Shown one piece after another: positions 16,562-25,623 of a DNA stretch of 64,000 nucleotides. How positions within the stretch are numbered: position 1 is the stretch's first letter; every line of letters starts with the position of its first letter. The position numbers and the translations under genes are program-made. Under the pieces are notes generated by a model, which was not told the DNA's origin, did no database searches, and worked only from the letters and a program-made list of their open reading frames with translations. The DNA is from Nocardia veterana NBRC 100344 (lineage in GTDB: Bacteria > Actinomycetota > Actinomycetes > Mycobacteriales > Mycobacteriaceae): the NCBI RefSeq assembly GCF_000308855.1, contig NZ_BAGM01000134.1, forward strand, positions 1 through 64,000, written 5' to 3'.

Positions 16562-17380
16562 TCAGGCCTGCGTTGTCGTGGGACGGTTGCGTAGCCCGAT
16601 CAGATGATCCGCCAGCCGGTGGAACAGCCGGAAATTCGGGATGTCGCCGACGGCGGCGGTGAAACCGGGCCAGAGCTTTCCGGCCAGACTCACGGCGATC
16701 GAGCCGTTGTCGATATCGATCCGCTCGATCCGGTCCCAGGCGATCGACTTGTCGAGCCGACCCAGTTCGTCGCGGGTCATCCACACATCACCGAACTGCA
16801 CGCGCTGTCCGGCTTCGAGCGCGGCCCACGTCGGTGTCAGTTGCGCAGCGACGACGGCGTCTTGAATCGCCGGCCCCCACTCCTGCGGACGCGCGAGATT
16901 GCCGAGCATCAGGAACTGCGTGCCGGCGAGGTCGAACAGCCGGTATCGGTAGGCGGTGAGGCCGTTACGACGATAGTGGGTGATCGATGCCGTCACCGAG
17001 GTGCGGTCGTAGCGCACCACGTGCAGCCCGCCGCCGTGGGCGTAGACCAGCCCCTCGGCATAGAGGTCGAGCCGGATCGCGCGGTCTTTTCCGTAGAACG
17101 GCCGGGCGGTGATCAGGTTCCCGATGAGCGCCAGGAAGCAGACCACCGCGAGGAGTGCGGTGAGAAACCACCAATTGCCGTTCACCAGCACACCCACCAG
17201 CGTCACCAGCCCGAGGACCGGCGTGGCGACGGCGAGTGTCCGAATGTTCTTGCGATGCACCGGATGCAGCGCCGGATGAGCGGATCGGTGTGCTCCCAGG
17301 TTCGCCTCCGCGGCGGCCTGTCCGATCCGGTTCAGTAGTTGCGGATCTTCGTGCGCACGACCGATAGGCTCGGACACCAT
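16562..17380 (-). CDS. Membrane protein resembling DUF6585 family
   Basis: A 272-residue protein with two adjacent hydrophobic helices near residues 50-95 (LAVATPVLGLVTLVGVLV, WWFLTALLAVVCFLALI). A ~170-residue C-terminal cytoplasmic part follows, rich in beta-strand patterns (YAEGLVYAHGGGLHVVRYD, GKLWPGFTAAVGDIPNFRLF), resembling a PH-like or bPH2-type domain. No enzymatic residues are evident. The family assignment rests on general resemblance only. Confidence 0.6.
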   Translation of the reverse strand: MVSEPIGRAHEDPQLLNRIGQAAAEANLGAHRSAHPALHPVHRKNIRTLAVATPVLGLVTLVGVLVNGNWWFLTALLAVVCFLALIGNLITARPFYGKDRAIRLDLYAEGLVYAHGGGLHVVRYDRTSVTASITHYRRNGLTAYRYRLFDLAGTQFLMLGNLARPQEWGPAIQDAVVAAQLTPTWAALEAGQRVQFGDVWMTRDELGRLDKSIAWDRIERIDIDNGSIAVSLAGKLWPGFTAAVGDIPNFRLFHRLADHLIGLRNRPTTTQA

Positions 17381-17539
17381 ACCCCCCAGTTGAACGGATT
17401 CGCTTCGCCTGCAACCTTATCCGACGATCCCGCCGGACCTTGTTCGGCCCGGTCCCGGCAGTCGGATCCACGCCGGCTCGGCGGGGGCGACAAGGACGCG
17501 GATGGTGGTGATCCCCCTTCGGCGACCGCGCCGGCCGAG

Positions 17540-18124
17540 TCAGTTCGGCCGGTAGCGGGCGCGCAGGTGGAAGCGTTCGCCCTGCGGACCGAGGATGCTG
17601 AGGAATTCGACCGGGCGGTCGTCGGCGTTGCCGAACCAGTGCGGGAGGTGGGTGTCGAATTCGGCGACCTCGCCGGTGGTGAGAACGAGGTCCTGATCGC
17701 CGAGCACGACCCGGAGCCGGCCGCTGAGAACATAGAGCCAGTGGTAGCCCTCGTGGGACCGCGGCGCCGGTTCCCGGCCGTCGTTTCCGGCCGGGAGGAT
17801 CTGGCGGAAGACTTGGAGGCCGCCCGGGTTACGGGTCAGCGGGATGACAGTCATGCCGTTGCGGATGAACGGTTGTGGATAAACCCGGGGGTCGCCGCTG
17901 GCCGGGGCGCCCACGAGCTCCTCCAGCGGAATCCGATGCGCCTTCGCCAAGGCGAGCAGCTGTTCCAGACCGGGTTTGCGTTGTCCGGACTCGAGCCGGG
18001 ACAGCGTGCTGACCGGGATGCCGGTCTCGGCCGACAGCGCGGCCAACGTTCGTCCCCGCCGACGACGCAATGCGCGCAATCGTGGGCCGATGCCGACCAG
18101 GACGGACTCGAACTCCTCGCTCAT
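17540..18124 (-). CDS. XRE-cupin transcriptional regulator, copy 1
   Basis: A 194-residue regulator. An N-terminal helix-turn-helix (residues ~14-68; LAALSAETGIPVSTLSRLESG) is joined to a C-terminal cupin (SHEGYHWLYVLSGRLRVVLGD ... LPHWFGN) that would bind a small ligand. ATG 18124 is chosen because it starts MSEEFESVLVGIGPRLR, in line with copy 2 at 25543; a longer reading frame would run through the operator. TTTGC-N7-TCAAA lies 42-58 bases upstream. Its target is not adjacent in an obvious way; the next gene on the same strand upstream encodes a small secreted protein. Confidence 0.87.
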   Translation of the reverse strand: MSEEFESVLVGIGPRLRALRRRRGRTLAALSAETGIPVSTLSRLESGQRKPGLEQLLALAKAHRIPLEELVGAPASGDPRVYPQPFIRNGMTVIPLTRNPGGLQVFRQILPAGNDGREPAPRSHEGYHWLYVLSGRLRVVLGDQDLVLTTGEVAEFDTHLPHWFGNADDRPVEFLSILGPQGERFHLRARYRPN

Positions 18125-18165
18125 TCCGTCACGGTGCCCGGGAGTTTCCCGGCGGCGCAACGTTG

Positions 18166-18182
18166 TTTGCCGAATTGTCAAA
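18166..18182. promoter_or_regulatory. Candidate operator of XRE-cupin copy 1
   Basis: TTTGC-CGAATTG-TCAAA, a five-base inverted repeat with one mismatch and a 7-base centre. The same TTTGC-N7-GCAAA geometry occurs upstream of the paralogous regulator (25552-25568). Confidence 0.5.
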
Positions 18183-18207
18183 ATGGCCGTGTCGAACCCG
18201 CTGTCGG

Positions 18208-18603
18208 CTACCGGCGGCCCGGGTCGTACTCCCATGCGTTGTCCGGCAGTCCGGGCCGGGTCGGTACCTGCGTGATGCGCGCATCGGTGACGATGCCGAT
18301 CTGTCCGAGCGTGAGCGGCATCAGGCAGTCACGGCTCGGCCGGCTCGCGGGATTGTCGGCGAAGCCGGTCACCGACTTGTAGTACGGCCCGAGCGGCGCG
18401 CCGTACGCCAGATTCACCCCCACACAATCGACTTCGAGGATGTAGGTGCCGTCACCGCCGCAATGCGCGGAAGCACCGGTCGCCCACCGATCCAGGACAC
18501 AGTCGCGCGGCTCGGCTGCCGCCGACCCCGCTGCCGCCGTGATCATCGTGGCCGCTCCCGCGACCAGAACCGACATTCCGATGAACTTTCGAGCAGTACC
18601 CAT
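18208..18603 (-). CDS. Small secreted protein of unknown function
   Basis: A 131-residue protein. ATG 18603 follows GAAGGTGG and gives a Sec signal peptide (MGTARKFIGMSVLVAGAA...), probably cleaved after AGSAAA before EPRDC. The mature part of about 100 residues has four cysteines (in RDC, AHCGG, DCVG and RDCLM), suggesting two disulfides. No known domain was recognised; similar small Cys-containing exported proteins are common in nocardiae and mycobacteria. Confidence 0.75.
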   Translation of the reverse strand: MGTARKFIGMSVLVAGAATMITAAAGSAAAEPRDCVLDRWATGASAHCGGDGTYILEVDCVGVNLAYGAPLGPYYKSVTGFADNPASRPSRDCLMPLTLGQIGIVTDARITQVPTRPGLPDNAWEYDPGRR

Positions 18604-18672
18604 AGCCACCTTCTTTGTCGTACCGGACAGCCTTTGTCGTTCCGGACTGCGCAGAGTCTCACACACCGACCG

Positions 18673-19662
18673 CTACAGCGATACGCGCTGACCGACACCG
18701 CGCGCCCGCGCCGCCGCGAGGATCAGCGCGGCCGCGGCGGCATCCTGTACCGCGACGCCGACGGATTTGTAGAGGGTGATGCCGGTGTCGTCGGTGCGGC
18801 CGGTTGCCGTACCCGCGACGAGTTCGCCCAGTTCGGCGTGGATTCCGGTGAGCGTGAGCAGGCCACGCTCGAGCGGGCCGGCCAGATCGCGATTGGGCGG
18901 GACGGCCTGCAACGCCGCCGCCCGGGATTCGACGATCAGCATGGCCTCGGCGATCGTCTCGTCGTCCACCTCGCGTCCGTTCGGGTGGTAGCCGACCGAG
19001 GTCAGATGGGTGCCCGGCGAGATCCAGGCCCGGCGGATCGCCGGTTCCACGGTGAAGGTGGCGCCACAGACCACGTCGGCGCCGTCGGTCGCGGCCGGAT
19101 AGGACGGCATCGCCACCACCTCGACGCCGAGCTCGTCGCTCAGCTCCGCCGCGGCCGCGCGGGCGCGCTCGCGGTCACCGCCCGCGATCCGCACCTGCCG
19201 GAACGGGCGCACCCGGGAGACGAAGCGCGCGTGCGCGCGGGCCTGGACGCCGGTCCCGAGGACGGCGAGTACCTCGGAATTCGCTCGGGCCAGCAGCCGG
19301 GTGGACAGTGCCGAACACGCCGCGGTGCGCGCGGCGGTGATCACCGCACCGTCCAGTACGGCCGCCGGTGCACCGGTCTCGGGATCGAAAACCGCGATGA
19401 TCGCCTGCCGCACCGGCCGGCCGGTGCCGGTGTTACCGGGGAAGACGCTGACCAACTTGCTGGTCAGCGCCCCCGCGGAGGGAACGTAGGCGGGCATGTC
19501 GAGAAGTCCGGTGAAGGTGTCGCCGGCCGCCACGACCGCCGCCGTCCGATTCGGGGCCGAGACCCGGCCGGCGCTCAGATCCGCCAGCGCCGGGCCCATC
19601 GCGTCGATGAGGGCATCCGGATCCATGACCGCTTCGACGTCGTCGCGCCCCAGAAACAACAT
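18673..19662 (-). CDS. Ornithine cyclodeaminase/mu-crystallin family protein
   Basis: A 329-residue NAD(P)-binding enzyme. LTSKLVSVFPGN contains the family Lys, ITAARTAACSALSTRLLAR leads into the Rossmann motif LGTGVQARAHARF, and STGTHL/ISPGTHLTSVG closes the cofactor site. Relatives act as ornithine cyclodeaminase, alanine dehydrogenase, ketimine reductase or lysine cyclodeaminase; the substrate cannot be told apart here. It ends 69 bases upstream of the secreted-protein gene on the same strand and could be transcribed with it. Confidence 0.87.
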   Translation of the reverse strand: MLFLGRDDVEAVMDPDALIDAMGPALADLSAGRVSAPNRTAAVVAAGDTFTGLLDMPAYVPSAGALTSKLVSVFPGNTGTGRPVRQAIIAVFDPETGAPAAVLDGAVITAARTAACSALSTRLLARANSEVLAVLGTGVQARAHARFVSRVRPFRQVRIAGGDRERARAAAAELSDELGVEVVAMPSYPAATDGADVVCGATFTVEPAIRRAWISPGTHLTSVGYHPNGREVDDETIAEAMLIVESRAAALQAVPPNRDLAGPLERGLLTLTGIHAELGELVAGTATGRTDDTGITLYKSVGVAVQDAAAAALILAAARARGVGQRVSL

Positions 19663-19871
19663 GCGGCAACCGTAATCGGGGCAGCCGACAGATTTTTCGA
19701 CTCGCCGCGGCGACCGGGCCGGACGGTGCGTTACACCACCGGGTGAACATCACACAATCGTTCCGGCCGGTAACACTCGGCGGGCCCGGCGCGACGTTCT
19801 CCGTGACATACACATGGCCCGTCGGGGGGCCTGTCCGTCTTCTTGTGTCGGATCGGAATGGGGATCAGGAC

Positions 19872-21557
19872 ATGGCTCTTCGCGAGTTCGTCAAACGCCA
19901 CCGGATCGCATCGGCGGCCGCGGCACCTGCGGTTCTAGGGGTCGCGGCGATCGTTGCCGCCTCCTGGGGTCTGATGGCCACACCGCAGACCCGGGACACC
20001 CGGTTGACCTCGTCGGTCACCGAATGTCATGACATGGTGACCATCTCGGTCGCCGGCCGCAACGACAGCCCGGACCCGAAGACCACGGCCATGCTGGTCG
20101 ATGCCAACGGCAACGCCCTGCCGGCGGCACTGTCGAGCGATTACAGCAGCCACTGGGTCGATCCGGTCGTCAACGCGCCCGCGGACAAGGTGGATCCGGG
20201 TTCGTATGCCGCGGTGTACATCGCGTATCCGGCGAATATGAACTCCTACGAGGATGCGGTGAATACCGGTGTCACCAATGCCGAGAAGGTGATGCACGAC
20301 ATCGCCCAGGCCTGCCCGGACACCAAATTCTCGATCGTCGGCTACAGCGAAGGCGCCGACGTCGCCCGCCGGGTGGCGATGGGCATCGGGCACGACCAGC
20401 CCGGCGCCGACGGCAAATACGATGTCGTAGACCCGAAAAACGTTCTGGGCGTGGTGATTCTGGCCGATGCCGGTCGAACCGCCGGTGACGGTCCGTTCCC
20501 CGGCGCCCAGGACCCGAATCATCCCGACGGCTTCGACCAGAAGTACCAGAACAGCAACAAGCCGATCTCGGGGCAGGGCGCACTGCCGGACCAGGCCGGC
20601 GACTTCGGTGCGCTGAACGGCAAGGTTGCCTCGTTCTGCTCCGAGGGCGATCTCACTTGTGCCGCGCCGCAGAATATTTCGCTGCTGCAATTGGCCGCGA
20701 ACGTGGGCCGGCAGTTGAATGTCGATGCGTTGCAGAACGAGGGCCTCACCCCCGCCACCGGACAGGACGTGGCCGTCGTCCTGGGCCGGATCGCGATGAA
20801 CGCCTTCTCCTACATCGCCACCCAGCCGAACTGGATGGCCAGTGACGAGACGTTCCTGCAGGTGTTGCTGAAGGTGTCGGAACCGGGCTACAAGCCGGGC
20901 CAGAACCCGCCGACTCCCGCACCGGCACAATCGATTTCCACCGATCAGATGGCGCCGCTGGCGTACCTGCCGCAGAAGGTGCTCAACGAGATCATCGGGC
21001 TGATCGTAACCAACCAGAACACCATTCCGGTGATCATGAGCGATCCGTACCAGCTGACGTTGGGTCCCAACGGCACCGGGCATCACTTCGACTACTGGCG
21101 GGATTCGGATGCGGCCAACGGCAAGCCGATGACCTCGGCCGAGTACGCGGCGGCCTGGCTCACCCATCTGGCGCAGCAGGCCCAGGCGGGCAAGCAGATC
21201 GATCCGAAGTCGCAGCCGACCGAGGCCGACGTGCGGGCGGCGTACAAGACCGTCGCCGACACCAAGGCGGCCACGCCGTCGACCACCGCGAGCCCCGCAC
21301 CGAGCACGACGGTGCAGCCCACGCCGACGACTGAGGCCACCCCGGCGCCCACGACCACGACGACGACGGCACCGGCGCCGACCACGACCGTCGCCCCGGC
21401 CGAACCGCCGGCCCGCACCCAGGTCGCGGCCCCGGTGCAGACCACCGAGCCGACGACCGCCCAGCCGACGACCGCGCAGCCGACGACCTCCCCATCGGCG
21501 ACGACACCGCCGACCACGACGCAGTCGGCGGCGCCGACCACGACCGCGACGAAGTAG
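19872..21557 (+). CDS. Cutinase-family alpha/beta hydrolase with Pro/Thr-rich tail
   Basis: A 561-residue exported serine hydrolase. An N-terminal membrane/signal helix (residues ~13-35) is followed by a cutinase domain: TECHDMVTISVAGRND, the nucleophile elbow VGYSEGADVARR, and CSEGDLTC holding the catalytic Asp between two Cys. A His candidate lies in GTGHHFDYW. The last ~75 residues are almost only Pro, Thr, Ala and Ser, like wall-spanning tails. Related mycobacterial Culp proteins are esterases or phospholipases of the cell envelope. ATG 19872 is preferred over 19743, which would add 43 residues lacking signal character. Confidence 0.87.
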   Translation: MALREFVKRHRIASAAAAPAVLGVAAIVAASWGLMATPQTRDTRLTSSVTECHDMVTISVAGRNDSPDPKTTAMLVDANGNALPAALSSDYSSHWVDPVVNAPADKVDPGSYAAVYIAYPANMNSYEDAVNTGVTNAEKVMHDIAQACPDTKFSIVGYSEGADVARRVAMGIGHDQPGADGKYDVVDPKNVLGVVILADAGRTAGDGPFPGAQDPNHPDGFDQKYQNSNKPISGQGALPDQAGDFGALNGKVASFCSEGDLTCAAPQNISLLQLAANVGRQLNVDALQNEGLTPATGQDVAVVLGRIAMNAFSYIATQPNWMASDETFLQVLLKVSEPGYKPGQNPPTPAPAQSISTDQMAPLAYLPQKVLNEIIGLIVTNQNTIPVIMSDPYQLTLGPNGTGHHFDYWRDSDAANGKPMTSAEYAAAWLTHLAQQAQAGKQIDPKSQPTEADVRAAYKTVADTKAATPSTTASPAPSTTVQPTPTTEATPAPTTTTTTAPAPTTTVAPAEPPARTQVAAPVQTTEPTTAQPTTAQPTTSPSATTPPTTTQSAAPTTTATK

Positions 21558-21605
21558 CGACGGCGCTGATCCGATCGTCCATCGGATCGGCCGGCTCGAT
21601 CCCGA

Positions 21606-21640
21606 AAGGCCGGGCCCGGTATTCGACCGGGCCCGGCCTT
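21606..21640. terminator. Bidirectional hairpin terminator between convergent genes
   Basis: A perfect 15-bp stem, AAGGCCGGGCCCGGT (21606-21620) and ACCGGGCCCGGCCTT (21626-21640), with loop ATTCG. A short T-containing run (TTCTCGTCTTCG) follows on the plus strand. It serves the cutinase gene and may serve the convergent LLM gene. Confidence 0.85.
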
Positions 21641-21714
21641 CTCGTCTTCGTCCCCCGCGGGTTACCGAGCGCCGCCCGGGCGCGGTCTGTCCACGAGGTG
21701 GCCGCGTGCGGACC

Positions 21715-22719
21715 TCAGTGCGCCGCGGGTTCGGCGAGCATCGCCGCGGCCGTCAGTTCGACCGAACGCACCCGGTCGTCGATATCGATGGCGTGGTGCA
21801 CCAGGATGAGTTCATCGGCGCCGATCGAGCGGCCGAATTCTTCGAGGTAGTCGCGGACCTCGTCGGGCGTGCCGGCGGCGGTGTAGCGGGTCATCGAGGC
21901 GAGCTGGGCGCCGTTGGGGGAGGCGAGGAAGGCATCGACCTCGGCGTCGGTGAGCTCCGCCGCACCCCCGCGCCGGGACACCATCCGGCGAGCGCGGTCA
22001 CGGTAGGCGACGGTCTGCTGCGCCACCGCCTCGTCGTGGGTGGCCGCGGCGAAGACGTTGGCCGCCGCCATGACGTACGGTTCGGCCAGTTGCTCGGAGG
22101 GCCGGAACGTGTCCCGGTATACCGCCACCGCCTGGTGCAGGGCATCGGGCGCGAAATGGGAGGCGAACGCGTAGGGCAGCCCGAGGTGTGCCGCGAGCTG
22201 CGCGCCGAACAGCGACGAACCCAGAATGTAGAGGGGCACCACGCCGTCGGCGCGGGGCACCGCCTCGACCCCGGGTATGCGCGAATGGCCGGTGAGATAG
22301 CCCTGCAACTCCAGAACGTCCTGGGGGAAGGTGTCGGCGGAGTGCGGATCGCGGCGCAGCGCGCGCATGGTCTTCTGATCGCTGCCGGGTGCGCGGCCCA
22401 GACCGAGGTCGATCCGGGCCGGGAACAGCGTTTCCAACGTGCCGAACTGTTCGGCGATGACCAGCGGCGAGTGGTTGGGCAGCATGATGCCGCCCGCGCC
22501 GAGCCGGATGGTCTCGGTCTGCGCGGCCACGTGGCCGATCAGCACACTGGTGGCGCTCGACGCGATCGAACGCATGTTGTGGTGTTCGGCGTACCAGACC
22601 CGGCGATATCCGCTGCGCTCGGCGGCCCGAGCCAGGGCGACGCTGTTGGCGAAGCTGTCGCGCGCGGTCGCGCCGGGCGCCACCGACGCCAGATCGAGAA
22701 TGGACAGTGCGAGGGGCAT
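21715..22719 (-). CDS. LLM-class flavin-dependent oxidoreductase
   Basis: A 334-residue luciferase-like TIM-barrel oxidoreductase using FMN or F420. It starts LALSILDLASVAPG, then has WYAEHHNMRSIASSATSVLIGHVAA and GGIMLPNHSPLVIAEQFGTLE, hallmarks of the MsnO8/YwcH group. ATG 22719 lies 32 bases after the ArsR stop on the same strand, so the two form an operon; a longer frame would overlap the regulator. The substrate is unknown. Confidence 0.88.
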   Translation of the reverse strand: MPLALSILDLASVAPGATARDSFANSVALARAAERSGYRRVWYAEHHNMRSIASSATSVLIGHVAAQTETIRLGAGGIMLPNHSPLVIAEQFGTLETLFPARIDLGLGRAPGSDQKTMRALRRDPHSADTFPQDVLELQGYLTGHSRIPGVEAVPRADGVVPLYILGSSLFGAQLAAHLGLPYAFASHFAPDALHQAVAVYRDTFRPSEQLAEPYVMAAANVFAAATHDEAVAQQTVAYRDRARRMVSRRGGAAELTDAEVDAFLASPNGAQLASMTRYTAAGTPDEVRDYLEEFGRSIGADELILVHHAIDIDDRVRSVELTAAAMLAEPAAH

Positions 22720-22751
22720 GTGCCGCCGCCTTTCGGACTCGGGCGCGTCGA

Positions 22752-23126
22752 TCAGAGCACGCGGTGAAGTTGGTCGGTGAAGTGCCGGATGCGGCCTTCG
22801 TCCCGGCGGTAGTAGGTCCACTGCCCGCGCCGGGTGGCGGTCAGGAAACCCGCGCGTTGCAGTACCGCCAGATGCGCGGAGATGGTGGAGGCGGAGGTAC
22901 CGGCCTTGCGCTGGATCAGCCCGACGCAGACGCCCAGCTCATCCGAATCCGCTTGCAGCTCCGGAAAGTTCGATCTCGGGTCCTTGAGCCAGTGCAGGAT
23001 CTGCATTCGGGTTCGATTGGCCAGCGCCTTGTACTGCGCGAGCAGTTCGCACTCGGCGGCCTCGCTCACGGCGAGCAGGCCGCCCGCATCCGGTCCGTTC
23101 CGCACAGCCACCCCATCCTTCGGCAT
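22752..23126 (-). CDS. ArsR-family transcriptional regulator
   Basis: A winged-helix repressor of about 124 residues. ALANRTRMQILHWLKDP opens the fold and AGTSASTISAHLAVLQRAGFL is the recognition helix, with the wing TATRRGQWTYYRRDE. The classic ELCVCDL metal box is replaced by ELGVCVGLIQ with a single Cys, so it may not sense metal. A 16-base palindrome sits at 23131-23146, which speaks against the longer frame from 23159. GTG 23105, preceded by GAAGGATGGGG, is an equally good start. First gene of an operon with the LLM oxidoreductase. Confidence 0.83.
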   Translation of the reverse strand: MPKDGVAVRNGPDAGGLLAVSEAAECELLAQYKALANRTRMQILHWLKDPRSNFPELQADSDELGVCVGLIQRKAGTSASTISAHLAVLQRAGFLTATRRGQWTYYRRDEGRIRHFTDQLHRVL

Positions 23127-23130
23127 TTCG

Positions 23131-23146
23131 CTAATTAACGAATTAG
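23131..23146. promoter_or_regulatory. Palindromic operator of the ArsR/LLM operon
   Basis: CTAATT-AACG-AATTAG: six-base perfect arms around four bases, in otherwise GC-rich DNA. It lies directly in front of the regulator, as expected for ArsR-type autorepression. Confidence 0.6.
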
Positions 23147-23408
23147 GGCGCGGAATCATTCCCCGACGTTCGGTGAGCGGGTCGGCACTACGCGCGGCGT
23201 TCGGAAGTCCCGGCGAGCGGCATCACGGGTTCCCTTCGACGGGAGCGGCCCGGCATCAGCGCAGCGGTGGGAGCGGGTGCAGCGCACAGCCCACAACCGC
23301 CGGCCGCCCGCCGTGGTGCCGATATCGTGTTCCGCCCACCGGGATCGCCGGTGACGCGGGTCCGTCGAACCTCCTACCGTGGGTTCGGACTAGTGCTGGG
23401 AGTGTGCG

Positions 23409-24944
23409 GTGACGGACTGGAACGACGAAGTCGATGTACTGGTGGCGGGTTCAGGTGGCGGCCTGGCCGGCGCCTATACCGCTGCGCGCGAAGGACTTTC
23501 GGTGGCCGTGGTGGAGGCGACCGAGCAATTCGGCGGTACCACCGCGTATTCGGGCGGCGGCGGCATGTGGTTTCCGTGCAATCCGGTGCTGCGCCGTGCC
23601 GGTGTGGACGATTCCTTCGAGGACGCCCTCACCTACTTCCGGGCCGTGGTCGGCGACCGCAGCCCCGCCGATCTCCAGGAAACCTACGTCCGCGGCGGCG
23701 CGCGGGTGATCGAATATCTGGAGAGCGACGACGATTTCGCCTTCCAGATGTTTCCCTGGCCCGACTATTTCGGCGCGGCGCCCAAGGCCCGTACCGACGG
23801 TAAACGCCACATCGTGCCCGCCCCGCTACCGGCCGCGGCCCTGGGCGAACTCGCGACCTCGGTGCGCGGACCGCTCGGTACCGAGCGGCTGGGCGAGCCG
23901 CAACCGGAATACCTGATCGGCGGCCGGGCCCTGGTCGGGCGGTTCCTGCTCGCCCTGACCAAGTACCCCGATGTGTCGTTGCACCTGAACAGTCCACTGG
24001 TCGAGCTGGTGACCGAGGCCGGCCGCGTGGTCGGCGCGATCGTCGAACGCGACGGCGAGCGGACCGCGATCCGCGCCCGGAAGGGCGTGCTGCTGGCGGC
24101 GGGCGGATTCGAGGGCAACGATGCGCTGCGACAGCGGTTCGGCGTGCCGGGCACGGCCCGAGACACGATGGGGCCGTGGGGAAATCAGGGCCGGGCGCAC
24201 GAGGCCGGGATGGCGGTGGGCGCGGCCACCGATCTCATGGATCAGGCCTGGTGGTCGCCGGGCATGATCCATCCCGACGGCCGGGCGGCGTTCGCGCTGT
24301 GGTTCACCGGCGGCATCTTCGTCGACCGCGACGGTCAGCGGTTCGTCAACGAATCGGCCCCTTACGACCGGCTCGGCCGCGCGATCATCGAACGGCTCGA
24401 CGCGGGGTCGATGAGCTTGCCGTACTGGATGATCTACGACGACAGTGCCGGGCCGGTACCACCGGTCCAGGCCAGCAATGTGCCGATGGTCGACCACGAG
24501 GACTATGTGCGCGCCGGCCTGCGGTACAGCGCGGCGACGCTGCCCGAACTCGCGGAGCGGATCGGCGTCCCGGCGGGGGCGCTGGTCGAGACCGTGAACC
24601 GCTTCAACGACTTCGCCGATCGCGGTGTCGACGAGGATTTCGGCCGCGGCGACGAGGCCTACGATCGTGCGTTCTCCGAAGGTGCGTCGCCGCTGGTCCC
24701 GATTCGCAAGGGCCCGTTCCACGCCGCGGCCTTCGGCCTCTCGGATCTGGGTACCAAGGGCGGGTTGCGCACCGATACCGCGGCCCGGGTGCTCGACGAA
24801 TCCGGCGCCCCGATTCCCGGCTTGTACGCGGCGGGCAACACGATGGCGGCGGTGAGCGGAACCGTATATCCGGGCGGCGGCAATCCGATCGGCGCTTCGG
24901 TCCTGTTCAGCCACCTGGCCGCCCTGGATATGGTCGGCCGCTGA
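23409..24944 (+). CDS. FAD-dependent 3-ketosteroid-delta1-dehydrogenase-like oxidoreductase
   Basis: A 511-residue flavoprotein of the KstD/fumarate-reductase-like family. The FAD-binding motif VDVLVAGSGGGLAGAYTA is at the N-terminus and the capping region contains the GTVYPGGGNPIGAS segment, matching the Tyr-Pro-Gly-x-Gly element that supports 1,2-desaturation in KstD enzymes. Relatives desaturate ring A of steroids or act on other cyclic ketones. GTG 23409 follows GGGAG. No other steroid-catabolic gene is adjacent, so the steroid substrate is an inference from family only. It is convergent with the XRE-cupin gene eight bases downstream. Confidence 0.83.
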   Translation: MTDWNDEVDVLVAGSGGGLAGAYTAAREGLSVAVVEATEQFGGTTAYSGGGGMWFPCNPVLRRAGVDDSFEDALTYFRAVVGDRSPADLQETYVRGGARVIEYLESDDDFAFQMFPWPDYFGAAPKARTDGKRHIVPAPLPAAALGELATSVRGPLGTERLGEPQPEYLIGGRALVGRFLLALTKYPDVSLHLNSPLVELVTEAGRVVGAIVERDGERTAIRARKGVLLAAGGFEGNDALRQRFGVPGTARDTMGPWGNQGRAHEAGMAVGAATDLMDQAWWSPGMIHPDGRAAFALWFTGGIFVDRDGQRFVNESAPYDRLGRAIIERLDAGSMSLPYWMIYDDSAGPVPPVQASNVPMVDHEDYVRAGLRYSAATLPELAERIGVPAGALVETVNRFNDFADRGVDEDFGRGDEAYDRAFSEGASPLVPIRKGPFHAAAFGLSDLGTKGGLRTDTAARVLDESGAPIPGLYAAGNTMAAVSGTVYPGGGNPIGASVLFSHLAALDMVGR

Positions 24945-24952
24945 GTACCGAC

Positions 24953-25543
24953 TCAGCTTTCGGCGGACGCGGGGCGAGCGCGCACATGAGCGCGTTCGCC
25001 CTGTTTGCCGAACAGGCTGAGGAATTCGACGGATTTCCCGTCGGCCGGGCCGAACCAGTGCGGTACCCGGGTGTCGAATTCGGCGGCCTCACCGGGCGCC
25101 AGCACGATGTCGTGTTCGCCGAGGATCAGCCGTAGCCGGCCGTTGAGGACGTAGAGCCATTCGTAGCCCTCGTGCGTCTGCGGATCGGGTTCGCCGCGGC
25201 GGTGCTCCGGATGGATGATCATCTTGTAGGCCTGGATGCCGCCCGCGCGCCGGGTGAGCGGCAGCATGGTCATGCCGTTGCGGGTGATGGGGCGCAGGTG
25301 GATACGAGGGTCACCGGTGGGCGGGGCGTCGACGAGTTCGTCGAGGGTCACGCCGTGCGCCCGGGCCAGCGGTAGCAGGAGTTCCAGGGTGGGTTTGCGC
25401 GCGCCCGATTCGAGCCGGGACAGCGTGCTCACCGAGATCCCGGTCGTGGCCGACAGGTCGGCGAGCGTGGTCTGGCGTCGTTGCCGTAGGGCACGCAGCC
25501 GCGGGCCCACGGCATCGAGGGCGCGGTCCAGGTTGTCGTCCAT
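24953..25543 (-). CDS. XRE-cupin transcriptional regulator, copy 2
   Basis: A 196-residue paralogue of the regulator at 17540-18124. The HTH is LADLSATTGISVSTLSRLESG and the cupin carries THEGYEWLYVLNGRLRLILGE and VPHWFGPADGKSVEF. ATG 25543 gives MDDNLDRALDAVGPRLRALRQ. It is divergent from the flavoprotein/methyltransferase operon at 25624 across an 80-base region with the inverted repeat TTTGC-N7-GCAAA, so that operon is its probable target. Confidence 0.88.
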   Translation of the reverse strand: MDDNLDRALDAVGPRLRALRQRRQTTLADLSATTGISVSTLSRLESGARKPTLELLLPLARAHGVTLDELVDAPPTGDPRIHLRPITRNGMTMLPLTRRAGGIQAYKMIIHPEHRRGEPDPQTHEGYEWLYVLNGRLRLILGEHDIVLAPGEAAEFDTRVPHWFGPADGKSVEFLSLFGKQGERAHVRARPASAES

Positions 25544-25551
25544 GCGACCAG

Positions 25552-25568
25552 TTTGCCACTTCAGCAAA
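25552..25568. promoter_or_regulatory. Operator of XRE-cupin copy 2
   Basis: TTTGC-CACTTCA-GCAAA is a perfect five-base inverted repeat with a 7-base centre. Immediately beside it, TTGCCGAATTGT (25574-25585) is identical to the core of the copy 1 site (18167-18178). Confidence 0.55.
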
Positions 25569-25623
25569 GAAGCTTGCCGAATTGTGGACCGGGCGGGCAC
25601 GGTGGTCGCAGGAGGTGGTCGAA

